DNA of 64,000 nucleotides from Acanthamoeba sp. SK_2022b (taxonomy: Eukaryota > Discosea > Longamoebia > Acanthamoebidae), in NCBI GenBank assembly GCA_027943245.1, contig JANDJZ010000046.1, forward strand, positions 108,250 to 172,249, given 5' to 3'. The position numbers and the translations under genes are program-made. Of the stretch, positions 31,017 through 40,484 are shown piece by piece (positions within the stretch are counted from its first letter, which is position 1; every line of letters starts with the position of its first letter). The notes beneath the pieces are model-generated. The model made no database searches. It was not told the origin of the DNA and saw only the letters and a program-made list of their open reading frames with translations.

Positions 31017-32283
31017 ATGTCGACCGACGAACTGAGGTCAATCGAGTCCCCGAGGGAGGAGGAAGAGGAAGAGCGCAAGGAGAGGAGCGATAGTGCGAGG
31101 CGCCCTCGTCGCGAGTCCCGTGCGGGACACGAGTCCCGTGTGCGGAGGGGGACCGAGCCGCCTCCCCGAGCGGATGGACACGAGTCCCGTGCGCGGAGGG
31201 GAACCGAGCCGCCTCCCCGAGCAGGTGATGGTCGCTCGTCACGGGACACCTCCAGACACCGAGCTTCGACCACCCGCGAAGAAAGAGACCGATCCCGGGC
31301 CGAAGGGAGAAAGGAGAGGAGTCACCACCACGACAGGGACGGACACCACGAGAGGTATGATTCGCGAAGGAGGGAAGATCATGAGGACAAGCCCCATCGC
31401 TCGAGATCCATGTCCGAGCGTGGGTTGAAGTCGCGCCTGTCTGTTGTGGACGAAGGTGCGGAAGAGCAAGAAGGAGCCACCTCTGGTGGAGGAAGCAGCC
31501 GAGGCCGCACCAAGTCTCTCTTCAACCGCCAGCAGGGTGAAGCGCCCGTGTCTATGGAGGGCTGGATGAATTGGCTGAGCGACGGCGTGTTATTCAAGAG
31601 GTGGCGTAGGTTCTACTTCGTGCTGGAGTACCCGTGCCTCAATTTCTACGATGACGTCCTCCCCACCAACATCAAGGAGCGGGCCGTGCTGAAGCCCAAG
31701 GGGCAGATGTCCATGCGCGGGAGCACCCTCATCGACGTGAAGCTGGCAGGCGACAAAGTTCATCGCGACCACCGCGACACTCGTTTCCGCGTTCAGGGTA
31801 ACGGCAAGGAGTGGGTTCTAGAGGTCGACACTGCCCAACTCAAGACATCGTGGGCAGACGCCATTCGCATGCACATCGAGTACGCCAACCCCGGCAAGTC
31901 TTCCGAAGGTGTTAGCTTTACCTGCACGGTACAGCCCATAGTCGCTTTTGTGTTGCGATTACTCACATTCGCTCTTCGGAACGCACGTGCCAAAGGCCAA
32001 CAATGACGAAGGTACGCCGATGTGCCTGAGGATCACCATGAAGGTGATATCATTGGTGAATATGAAGACCGGTAAGCCCCTGTGGACGCGTCCCTACTGG
32101 CAGCTGCGCACGATGCAGCGTCCTCAGTCCAACACCGACGAGCTCCTTCTGGATTTTCACGAGTACGGTGGCACAACGAAGCTGCTCTTCGACAACGTGG
32201 GCGCCAACGTCGTCAGCGACTGCGCCGCCGGCATCATGAACACACACATGGAGTGGAAGGGCAACTTCCCAGCCGGCTGGTGA
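31017..32283 (+). CDS. PH-domain protein, paralogue 1
   Basis: Two exons (31017-31928 and 31996-32283, in phase) give 399 residues. The first 170 are Arg/Glu/Ser-rich and disordered, with a tandem repeat of RRGTEPPPRA. A PH domain follows: SMEGWMNWLSDGVLFKRWRR, FYFVLEYPCLNFYDD, then KEWVLEVDTAQLKTSWADAI with the invariant Trp of the last helix. The second exon encodes a further roughly 95-residue module containing ELLLDFHEYGGTTKLLFDN. PH domains usually bind phosphoinositides or partners at membranes. The second module is shared with the next gene and I do not recognise it. The Arg-rich N-terminus resembles SR-type sequence. Confidence 0.82.
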
Positions 32284-32416
32284 CCTCGTTAAAGCCCTCC
32301 ACCTGTGTTGTGGCCTTTGTACGATAAGCCTACAGTTGACTTGTTGCGTTTCCTTTTCCATGGTCTCTGCCACTGGTTAGGAAAGCTTCTTTTGTTATAT
32401 CCTAATGCGTAGAAAC

Positions 32417-32519
32417 CAAACCAAAAGAAAGCGTTTTCGTTGCCAAACAACCTTAGGAGAGGTGCGCCCATGGTTCAAACCAAAAGCGTTTTCGTTGCCA
32501 AACAACCTAAGGAGAGGTG
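32417..32519. repeat. Direct repeat in the promoter of the second PH gene
   Basis: The block AAACCAAAAG(AA)AGCGTTTTCG followed by TTGCCAAACAACCTTAGGAG occurs at 32417-32464 and again, with two single-base differences and a 2-3 bp deletion, at 32476-32519. The copies are 60 bp apart and end 45 bp before the second PH gene's ATG. The motif also resembles the AAACCAAAAG near 30908 upstream of the first paralogue. Confidence 0.75.
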
Positions 32520-32564
32520 TTCACCTCCACCAAGGATTAACAAGAAGCAGCGGGCAGCGGAGAG

Positions 32565-34045
32565 ATGTCTCGTCGTAGCCCCACAGAAACGCCTCGCCTC
32601 GACCTCAAGAAGGGGTTAGGCGAGGATCTCGGAAGAGGTAAAGACAAGTACGATAGCCATTCCGGAAGAGGTTCGCGGAGCGCCCGCTCGCCTCGCCAGA
32701 AGGAGGTCTCAACCGAGACTAGATCACGCCCCAGAGCGCCGACCAATCCAACCAGTCCGAGCAGTCCTTCCAGCAAGGGGAAGGATCGACGTCCCAAAGC
32801 TCCAGTCACTCCGACTACTCCGACCAGCAGGGAGAGAGACAGACGTCCCAGAGCGCCGACCAATCCAACCAGTCCGACCAGCAGGGATCGCTCAGACAGC
32901 TACAGGGCCAAGGAGCGATCCGATCTTCAGGGGAGTGGTAGCCGCAGCACCTACCACAGGGAACGCTCAGGAAGTGAGAGGAGGAGTAAGGACCACTACG
33001 GGACGGTCAGGGGACATAGGGTCAATAACCATTATGATGATGATGACCCTCAAACCATGTTCCGCTCACATGGCGCCGAGGAACCAAGAAGAGACCGCCG
33101 CAGCCTGAGCAGAACCTCGTCCGAGCCTCAGATCAACAAGCACAAGGTCGACAGGCAGGCCTCGCGCGGAGAGAAAGATCAGACGTCTGACGACAACGAC
33201 TACTCGTCCGAAGAGGAGGTGGAGGAGGGGGGAAAACGCGTGAAGCGCATGAGGCATTCCAAGTCTATCAACCGGGACGCGTTGTCCGAGCCGAAGCTGC
33301 TAGAGGGCTGGCTGAACTGGTTCAGCGAGGGTATCTTCTTCAGCAGGTGGAAGCGCTGCTACTTCCAGCTCGAGTACCCGTTCCTCAACCTCTATAATGA
33401 GCAGCCTTCGTCCACCATCCGCGAAAAGGCCAACCAGCCGAAGATGTCGTTGCGCGGTGGCTGTCTGGTGGACAGCGGGATGATAAACTGCCCGAAGCAC
33501 GCAGGCCACACCAGCAAGCGCTTTCGCATCCGCAGCGGCAACAAGGAGTGGGTCTTGGAGGCCGAGTCACCGGCCATCAAGGCCAACTGGGTGGAAGCGC
33601 TTCGCGAGCACATCGAGTATGCCAATCCCGCCAAGCGTGAGACGGGTGTGAGCTACACTTGCACGGTACTCCTTCCACCTGGTTGACCATTGCATCATAG
33701 AGTACTGACTACTTCCGTCCGTCTCCGTCTCTCCCTTCCGAGCAGGCCAACGAGAGCGAAGCGCCGATGAGCCTTAACATCACGTTGTGGAAGCTGAGGT
33801 TGAAGAACCTGGCTACGGGAGAGGTCGAGTGGTCCAGGAACATCAAGAAGCTGCACAAGATTCTCGAGTCCACCTCCTCCACCTCTGTGCTCCTCCTAGA
33901 CTTCCACGAGTGGGGTGGTACCACGAAGCTGACCTTCACCGCGGTGCCCGGCAAGACCATCCATGCCTGCCTCGCGGGTGTCCTGGCCACACATCTCGAG
34001 TGGGGCAGCAACTTCCCCGACAAGCTAGCAGCACTGGAGAAGTAA
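32565..34045 (+). CDS. PH-domain protein, paralogue 2
   Basis: Two exons (32565-33665 and 33746-34045) give 466 residues. The disordered N-terminus contains a Pro/Thr-rich repeat (RAPTNPTSPS, KAPVTPTTPTS, RAPTNPTSPTS). The PH domain is clearly homologous to that of the previous gene: LLEGWLNWFSEGIFFSRWKR, CYFQLEYPFLNLYNE, NKEWVLEAESPAIKANWVEA. Exon 2 again carries the unassigned module with VLLLDFHEWGGTTKLTFT. The intron sits at the identical codon (after TCT of YTCT/FTCT), so the pair arose by tandem duplication after that intron was gained. N-termini have diverged completely. Confidence 0.82.
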
Positions 34046-34178
34046 GGGAGGGAGGGAGAGAGAGAGGGAGAGAGAAGAAAGAGCGGTCCTGTGGGTCGGC
34101 CTCTCGTTCATTCAGTCTCTAATTGTATTTGAGGCTCGTATGTTATTCCCAGCTGGGCCCATCCTCACTACACGCACG

Positions 34179-35204
34179 CTACAGGGAAGGCCGCTTCTTC
34201 AACTCCAGCAGGTTGATGCTTGAGTCTCGGTACCTCGCGTCGATACGTTGCGAGGGCACCTGGAGCGCTGCATCTTAGCACGCTGCTTCATAACAAATGG
34301 CGCGGCCTACCTTGAAGAATGGGGGAAGGAATGGAGCGGGGGAGGTGGCGTACTCGTTGGGAAATGAAGAAGAAGTATTCAACACTCGACCAGAAGACTC
34401 GCGATGCGTCGGGGTTGTGCTCCTGGAAGGCCACATAGACCGTCGTGTCCTCCTTGGCGATGGCGTGCATGGTGCGCAGCAGCTCTGGGACGCATGTGTC
34501 AGTGTACACGCAGTCCGCCGCGATCAGGCAATCGAAGGTGCCGGGCAAGCCCTCCCAGTCGCTCTCGCGCCCCCTGGACCGAGCAAGCGAGTAAGTGAAT
34601 GCCACGCTCGCTCCATTCTGCGCATGCGGGTAGAGGGCTCCTACCAGAAGAGCTCTCTGCAGGTGACAGAGCCTCCGGCGGCGGCGATGACCTCCTTGTT
34701 CTTCTCCACATTGATGCGCGTTTGCGGTATCACCCATTGGCAGTCGGTGGCGGTCACCGTGGCGCCAAGGGTGGCCGCAGCAATGCCCACGACGCCGCAA
34801 CCGCTGCCAAACTCGATGGCCTTGGTGCCGCGCCCGAATGCGCCCTCGTGATGCAGCGTCTCGAGGTACGACGTAAGCACCAAGCTCTAGCGCCACCAGT
34901 GAGTGACGACCCACCAACCGGCACACTGAGATTGCGAATATGGCTGTACCGCGTCCCAAACCGTAAGGCCCAGACAGGCGGGTGAGTTGGCGATGCCTTG
35001 CTCAAGGTGCAAAGTGCGCCCATTTACATCTAGCGTGAATTCGTCGAGAAATCGCTCTTTGTCAGTGCGATTCAAGCGTCTCCATTCGCCATCGGCGAGC
35101 TTCTCGGTGGCCCACTTGGCGTCCAGTTCCTCTCTGCGTGCCTCGTAGTCTTCTCTCCAGATTTTCTTTTCTTGCTCAATGTCTGCCCAGTCTGTGCCCT
35201 CCAT
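34179..35204 (-). CDS. METTL21/FAM86-like protein-lysine methyltransferase
   Basis: The start MEGTDWADIEQEKK (35204) opens a charged helical N-terminus. Exons then read GLTVWDASLVLTSYLETLH, GTKAIEFGSGCGVVGIAAA (the SAM-binding GxGxG motif), TDCQWVIPQTRINVEKN and FDCLIAADCVYTDTCVPE. The aDCVY motif stands where class I non-histone lysine methyltransferases of the METTL21 group have (D/E)xxY. A final exon, VPSQRIDARYRDSSINLLEL, joins in phase at CGA|GTG. These enzymes methylate chaperones, eEF1A or similar cytosolic proteins; the substrate here is unknown. The 5' end of the transcript approaches a decayed tRNA-Ala copy at 35272-35328. Confidence 0.82.
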
Positions 35205-35271
35205 CTTTCGCAGAAAGAGTTGAAAAATCACGAGTAAAAAAGACGACCTAGTTTGGTTTGTGCGCCTCTTG

Positions 35272-35328
35272 ACTAAGCGCTGGCTTAGCATGCGAGAAGC
35301 GGTAAAGGGATGATACCCTTCTCCTCCA
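35272..35328 (+). pseudogene. Decayed tRNA-Ala(AGC) copy lacking the 5' half
   Basis: The sequence aligns with the 3' two thirds of the tRNA-Ala gene at 4033-4105: AGCGCTGG-CTTAGCATGCGAG (anticodon arm), a 3-nt insertion in the variable region, GTAAAGGG-ATGATA-CCCTT (T arm with one base lost from the loop) and CTCCTCCA. The D arm and 5' acceptor strand are not recognisable. A shortened T loop and missing D arm mean it cannot be a functional tRNA. Confidence 0.7.
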
Positions 35329-36827
35329 ACTGCCTTTTGCTATACCTGGGCCATACACTTCTCCAATAACCTCTATCATCATTATCAAGTGAGAAGTCGA
35401 AGATGACTGACGTTTTTTATGCATTCATGTTGTGGTGAAGCTGGTGGCTTGAGCTATGGTTTTGCAGCAGACCAACAGGGCTGTGACATTAGTGAAAAAG
35501 AGTCACTGCCTTTTTTTTCATGAGCACCAGGTTTAAAGTGATACAAGCTGTTCTTTTTTTGTTTTAAATGATGGCAGTACAGTGATCAGCTCAATCTCTA
35601 CATTATACTGGTGAATGTCAAGATGAAAATTGCTGTACCAATTACAGCCTACGCCAACACCATCTAACACCCACACCAACCCCACCACCTACCCTCCTCC
35701 TCCTCTTGGGTGAGTGTTGTTGTTGTTGTGTGTGTGGTGTGTGTGTGTGCGGTCTCCAAATAAAAAACTTCTTCTGGATACCTGGGCTCCCACCTCTGCT
35801 GCACACCATCTTTCCTCCAACTGGCTGCTACTGGCTCCACTGGCGACCATAAAACCATAAAACCGTGTTTTTAGGACTGCAAGTGCATTGAGCTGTAAAC
35901 AAAGAATGTGAGTAGTGGGTGGAGGTTTTTTTTTCTTCTTTGATAGGAGACTGAATGTCCAGTCTATGATTTCTTGAGGATTCTTTTGATGTCATCTATG
36001 GTGTTTTTCTGTTATTGCTTTATCTTCTTCAGAAGCTTTTCTTCCAAGGCAGTTGAATATGGAGTGAACCTAAAAAAATGCAATGGAAATGTACAATGTC
36101 ATTTTGCCTGTACTCTATCAGAGTTCTGTGGTTGAACAGAGTTGCAAGTGGGGTGTGATCAGTTGAGTGGAAGAGATAGCCTCCAATCCACTTGGCAACA
36201 TCAGTTTCATTTCCAAAAACGAGAAGGCTGTGCCATATGTGTGCTCTCCCAGATTAGAAAACTTGGCCTGGGTGGACATTGGAGCTGGCCAGCAGTTTTA
36301 AGGTCATGGGCTGGGTGTGCTGGGGCTGCCACTAGGTCTGCTGCACCCAACAAGGCCAACCGCCTAAGAAGAAAGCAGGTTCCAATCTGCACTCTAAGTG
36401 CTGCAGACCTCAAACACACTAGGTCTGCATCACGCAGAGTGAGTAGTTGTGAGGCCAGCACACTGCCTTGTCAAATTGAGTCACTTCAGGCACATCATGC
36501 TTCATCTGCCACTGCTTCTCCACCAGATCCTCACCATCAATGATGATGACCTCCTGCTGCTTCTTGCATGGCGTGATCACTCTTGTCTTACTGGTCCTTC
36601 TTCTTTTTCCTCCTTCTCCTTGTCACCCACTGGTGACTTAAATTGTGCACTCCGTCAGCTGCTGACCCAGTAGATGATGTGGCCAGCCAGGCAACACACC
36701 AAAAAAGACATCTGAGGGATTTATATTTTGCCTCGCCTTGGTCCACAATGGATGGAGACAACGCGGCGTTACAGCATAGAGAAAGCAGGAAGCGGTCATA
36801 AACTCGCTTCCTAAGTGCCAGAGGATG
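35329..36827. other. AT-richer accessory stretch, no intact gene
   Basis: About 1.5 kb differs in composition from neighbouring genes and resembles the transposase-bearing stretch near 2-4 kb. Frames are short and broken. One on the plus strand near 36140-36540 and its antisense at 36200-36460 have no recognisable domain, though a minus-strand piece near 36120-36230 (AKWIGGYLFHSTDHTPL) looks protein-like. Tracts of TGTTG/GTGT repeats lie near 35710-35750. I regard it as decayed transposon sequence without a class. Confidence 0.4.
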
Positions 36828-38988
36828 TTAAGGTACTTCAATGAAAAGGTCCAGTATAATGATGACCGTGGAGATGGCGCCAAAGATGAGGCCGAAGACG
36901 AGTAGGAGGATCACAGGCCACGAGTGTAGGTCCTTCCAGCTTCGGTCTGATAACTTAAGGTAGAACCAGCCAGGGAACAGGTACGAGCAACACGTGGACG
37001 CCGTACTCCCTGTGAACGCATTAGAAAAGGACACGAGGAATGGTGAAGCGGTGAGGTACCTGTCAAGCTGAAGACGATGGTAACGCCGGGGAGGGTGATC
37101 GAAAGAATGTAAGCTGGGATAATGAGCATGGCGGTGGCGAGCATCGTGCGCAGTCGGTCCTTTCCAATGAAATATTGCAGCCTGGCGCGGCATGTGATTT
37201 GTCAGACAACAAGTATAATGCTATTGAATAGGTGGAGCAACAAAACAAAAAGCCGTGGTAGGTAGTTTCACGTGCCAGGGGTGAGGCGCAATGTCCTTGT
37301 CGGGGAAAATGATATTATCCTGTAGCATGATCGAGGTTAGCATGATGACCTCACACGAGGTTAGCTTTGATACACATTCCTCCAACTGAATATAGGTAGG
37401 TTTTGGGAATGTGGATAAGCGAATTACGCACAAGAGACACGCGGCTCGGGAAAAGAACAGTGGGGAAGGTGAGGATGATGGAGACAGCAACCAGCACTTT
37501 GATGATGTCGATGAAGATGTCGTCTTCGGGATAACTTAGCAGAATGTTACCTAGGCCAGCACGAAATGTGTTGGTTATGACGTCCGCACGCACGCACGCA
37601 CACACCAAAGCGATCGGGCACGGCTGCAGATAGAAATTACTAAACCTTTGGTGTTGTCGAAGAACGAAATGTAGCCAAAGAACGCGATCACAGAATAGGT
37701 AGTGTAGGACAGCGTAACGGAGGAGTGGATCGAGTTTTGCATTCCGCTGGGGTCCTGAAAGTCTGAGATGCAAAAAGAGTGAACACGTCATACAGGAAGG
37801 AGCAGGACGGCGGCGGGGTTTACCTTTGGAGACAGGCAGGAGGCTGGTGTGGCAGGCGAAAGCGAACGTGCATGTGGAAAGGACGCTGAAGATGGAGAGA
37901 TCAAAGTTGAAGAGCGTAATGGAGCCCGCCTGATACTGTTCCACGCCTCCCACGAAGTAGTAGACGACGACAACGCCGATGAAACCCAGAATGCTGAAAA
38001 TGGAGATAAGCGAGATGAAGCGTAGCGATTGCATCTTCTCGGTGATGGAAAGCGGAAATAGAATGAAGATCGCGATGAAGGCTACAATGAACACTCGCTC
38101 GATGTAGAAGTACTCCCACATGAATTCATCCGTGCCTGGCGAGCGGGATATCAGCCTGCACGACACACGTCTACAACTCCTCTGTGTGATGTGGCGTACC
38201 TTTGATTCGCTCGCCGATAGAAGAGGTGAGCAGGTCACCGATGATGATGAGGTACGAGATGCAGGCGCCAAAATTGACAAGGATGATGGACAGCTTGACC
38301 ACCACTGCCAGCCAGTGGCCATACAGGGCTTCGGCTATGTCCTCGTAGTTCCTCGTTCGGATGTACCTGCACAACGCCGATACCGACAGACGCAAATCGT
38401 TCATCACTTGTGGCGGACGAGCACAGGAACAACGGGCGAGAGGCGCGTACTTCGGGTCTTTCCGGTCCTCTATCAGCATTTGAGAGCTTTTGTGGAGCAG
38501 GGTGAGAGAATAGTCGGAGAGGAAGGCGAAGAAGGCCAAGAATATGGTGCCCTGTATGATGCCGCAACTCTTCATCACCAACGGAAGACCTAGCAAACAC
38601 AATTATTAACACATTTTTACAAAAAATAAAAATAAAAATAAAAATACGAATGATAATGCAATAATAATAACAAAGCAATTACTATCTTGGTACCTAGAGC
38701 ACCAGCGCCAATGGTGCTGTTGGCGAGGTTGAAGACGGCGCCGGCAAAAGATGCGCCGTTTTCTGGCGGGTCAAGCGGTGGGAGCAGAGACGCCTCCCCT
38801 TCGTCCGACTTTCTGCTGGCGTAGTCGTCTTCAGCCGGTGTATCGGCGAAGAAGTCTTTGCGCCGCTCGCCGTGGGTCACCAGGAGCGAGGTGCTCTGGT
38901 TAAAGAAGTCATGTTCCAAGTCTACCGGCTGATTCTCTCCTTTTGCCCCTTGCCGAGAACCCGCGTCACTATTCTCTTCACTCATCAT
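36828..38988 (-). CDS. SLC38/AAP-type amino acid transporter
   Basis: MMSEENSDAG starts an acidic cytosolic N-terminus of about 90 residues. The first core helix follows: FAGAVFNLANSTIGAGALG joined to LPLVMKSCGIIQGTIFL, the hallmark of the amino acid/auxin permease (Aa_trans) fold. Other helices include LSIILVNFGACISYLIIIG, FIVAFIAIFILFPLSIT, FISLISIFSILGFIGVVVV, STCTFAFACHTSLLPV, TLSYTTYSVIAFFGYISFF, VLVAVSIILTFPTVLFPSR, MLIIPAYILSITLPGVTIV and ILLLVFGLIFGAISTVIII. About eleven helices fit SLC38 sodium-coupled or lysosomal neutral amino acid transporters (also plant AVT6-like). At least nine short introns. Substrate and membrane cannot be told from sequence. The stop is 36828-36830 after LFIEVP. 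Confidence 0.9.
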
Positions 38989-39107
38989 CGTTGAATACTT
39001 CTTCCGAAGAAGACTCCCTCAACTACCCAATTTTTCGCTTTTCCCATTTTTTCTCATGTGGGCAAAATTTCTTTGTACCCCAACTAACACAGTAACCTGG
39101 CTTCTAT

Positions 39108-39241
39108 GAGGATTTCATTGACCTCCACATCCAGGTTGACCTCAAGAAGGTTGTCCTTCATGACCAACATTGTGCTTTGCCAAATCCTGAAGGCTGGGTG
39201 GAGAGGCTGTTATTGCCCAATGACAGGTCAATGAAATCCTC
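39108..39241. mobile_element. Small foldback/MITE-like element with 17-bp perfect inverted ends
   Basis: GAGGATTTCATTGACCT at 39108-39124 is repeated as its exact reverse complement, AGGTCAATGAAATCCTC, at 39225-39241. The ends enclose 100 bp without coding potential. Size (134 bp) and perfect ends fit a MITE or a foldback structure. No target duplication was obvious. It is in the gap upstream of the SLC38 gene, so it could instead act in that promoter. Confidence 0.55.
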
Positions 39242-39429
39242 AGAGAACCCTAAGTGCATCAGCTCCACCCTGCCATGGAGCAAGCTTCTTCTTGGGGGGG
39301 GGATCTGTTCCAACAACTCATGACAAAAAAAAAGGTTTTGCCTTTTTAGTGTGGCTTGTACATTGCAAAAGAGTCATTGGTACTTTTTTCTGAACACGCT
39401 GTCTTATACATGACCAGATGGCTGGCTTT

Positions 39430-39595
39430 TTGTGGTGAGTGGCCAACAGCTGCCAGTGGTGGCCCAGGTGGTGTCCAGTGGTGGCCCAGCAGTGGCCATA
39501 GGCAGCCAGAGGTGGCTGGGCGGTGGCCCATGGCGGCCAGGTGGTGGCCATAGGCAACGCGGCCAACGGCGGCCAGCAGCCAGAGGCGGTGGCCA
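39430..39595. repeat. Degenerate GGTGGCC/CAGTGGCC minisatellite
   Basis: A run of imperfect units built on GTGGCC (CAGTGGTGGCCCAG, AGGTGGTGGCC, GGCGGCCAGGTGGTGG and relatives) makes up about 165 bp. No stable unit length was found by eye. It is downstream of PIG-H and upstream of the SLC38 gene, outside recognised exons. Confidence 0.65.
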
Positions 39596-39662
39596 GACTC
39601 TGCGCGAGGAAAATGGCAGCTGGAGCCACTGTTTATGTACATACGATGCCTCACTACAAAGC

Positions 39663-40412
39663 CTACAGCTGTGCTTCTTCACCTTCAGGGGATTGACCAA
39701 AGAGAAGTGCGCGAGTGGCTTTGTAGACAGGCAAGATCACATGCAAGCGTGGAAACACGTGCTGTCGAAGGACACGTACGGATTGTGAGTGGGACCAAGT
39801 CGAAACCATCAGCAGCAGGACAGTGAGCGGGTTGCGTACGCACCTCAAAGGGAAGGATCATCCGCTCCTGGCCCTTGACTAGAATGGCCATGTAATAGAA
39901 GATTGCCCACGTTTGGATGCCTTCGTTGATGATGACGGACTCGATTCGCTGTCGCTCTATGAACACCTGGCGCTGACGCCCGCTGTAGTAGCGGGTGCCC
40001 ACCTGCACGCCCAGGTCCCGCATCACCAGCAGTGACTCTGCCATTAAGCAGGTAGTCCTGTTAGTTGGCAGTGGCGCCAGCACTTCGTCACAGCGGCCAG
40101 CTACCTTCTTGCACCGATCGCCAGGCCAACCACAACCGCAGCGCCACCAGAGCAACCAGCAGCAAAGCAGCATAGCGCAGAAACCTGAGCTCGCTTCCCT
40201 GTCAAGGTTTGGAGCATTGGGATCATGATATGAATGATTCGGTTGTTGGGGGGGGGGAGTGTTACATAAAGGAGGCCTAGATTGAGAGCAAAGCTGGCAA
40301 AGAGCCAGTAATCGAGTCTGTTGAGTGGTGGCTCCACATTGGTGAGACGGAACTCTCGCACGTCGTCCGAGTGTTGAATGCACTCGTGCCTCCACTTGTG
40401 GGCAGCGCTCAT
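39663..40412 (-). CDS. Phosphatidylinositol N-acetylglucosaminyltransferase subunit H (PIG-H)
   Basis: MSAAHKWRHECIQHSDDV begins the protein. Two hydrophobic segments follow: RLDYWLFASFALNLGLLYV and, after an intron, RYAALLLVALVALRLWLAW. The PIG-H domain reads ESLLVMRDLGVQVGTRYYSG, FIERQRIESVIINEGI, FYYMAILVKGQERMILPFE. A last exon gives FPRLHVILPVYKATRALLFG, very like the family ending. PIG-H works in the ER complex that transfers GlcNAc to phosphatidylinositol, the first step of GPI-anchor synthesis. The usual length of about 190 residues agrees. Exon joins around 40240 and 39790 are by eye; alternative frames in the last 100 bp were rejected because they lose the family C-terminus. Confidence 0.87.
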
Positions 40413-40484
40413 GCAAAAAAAAAAATGCTATTTTCCCAATTTTCTCATCTTTTTATCCTTTCTGCAGCCACCAGCGACAGCAAG

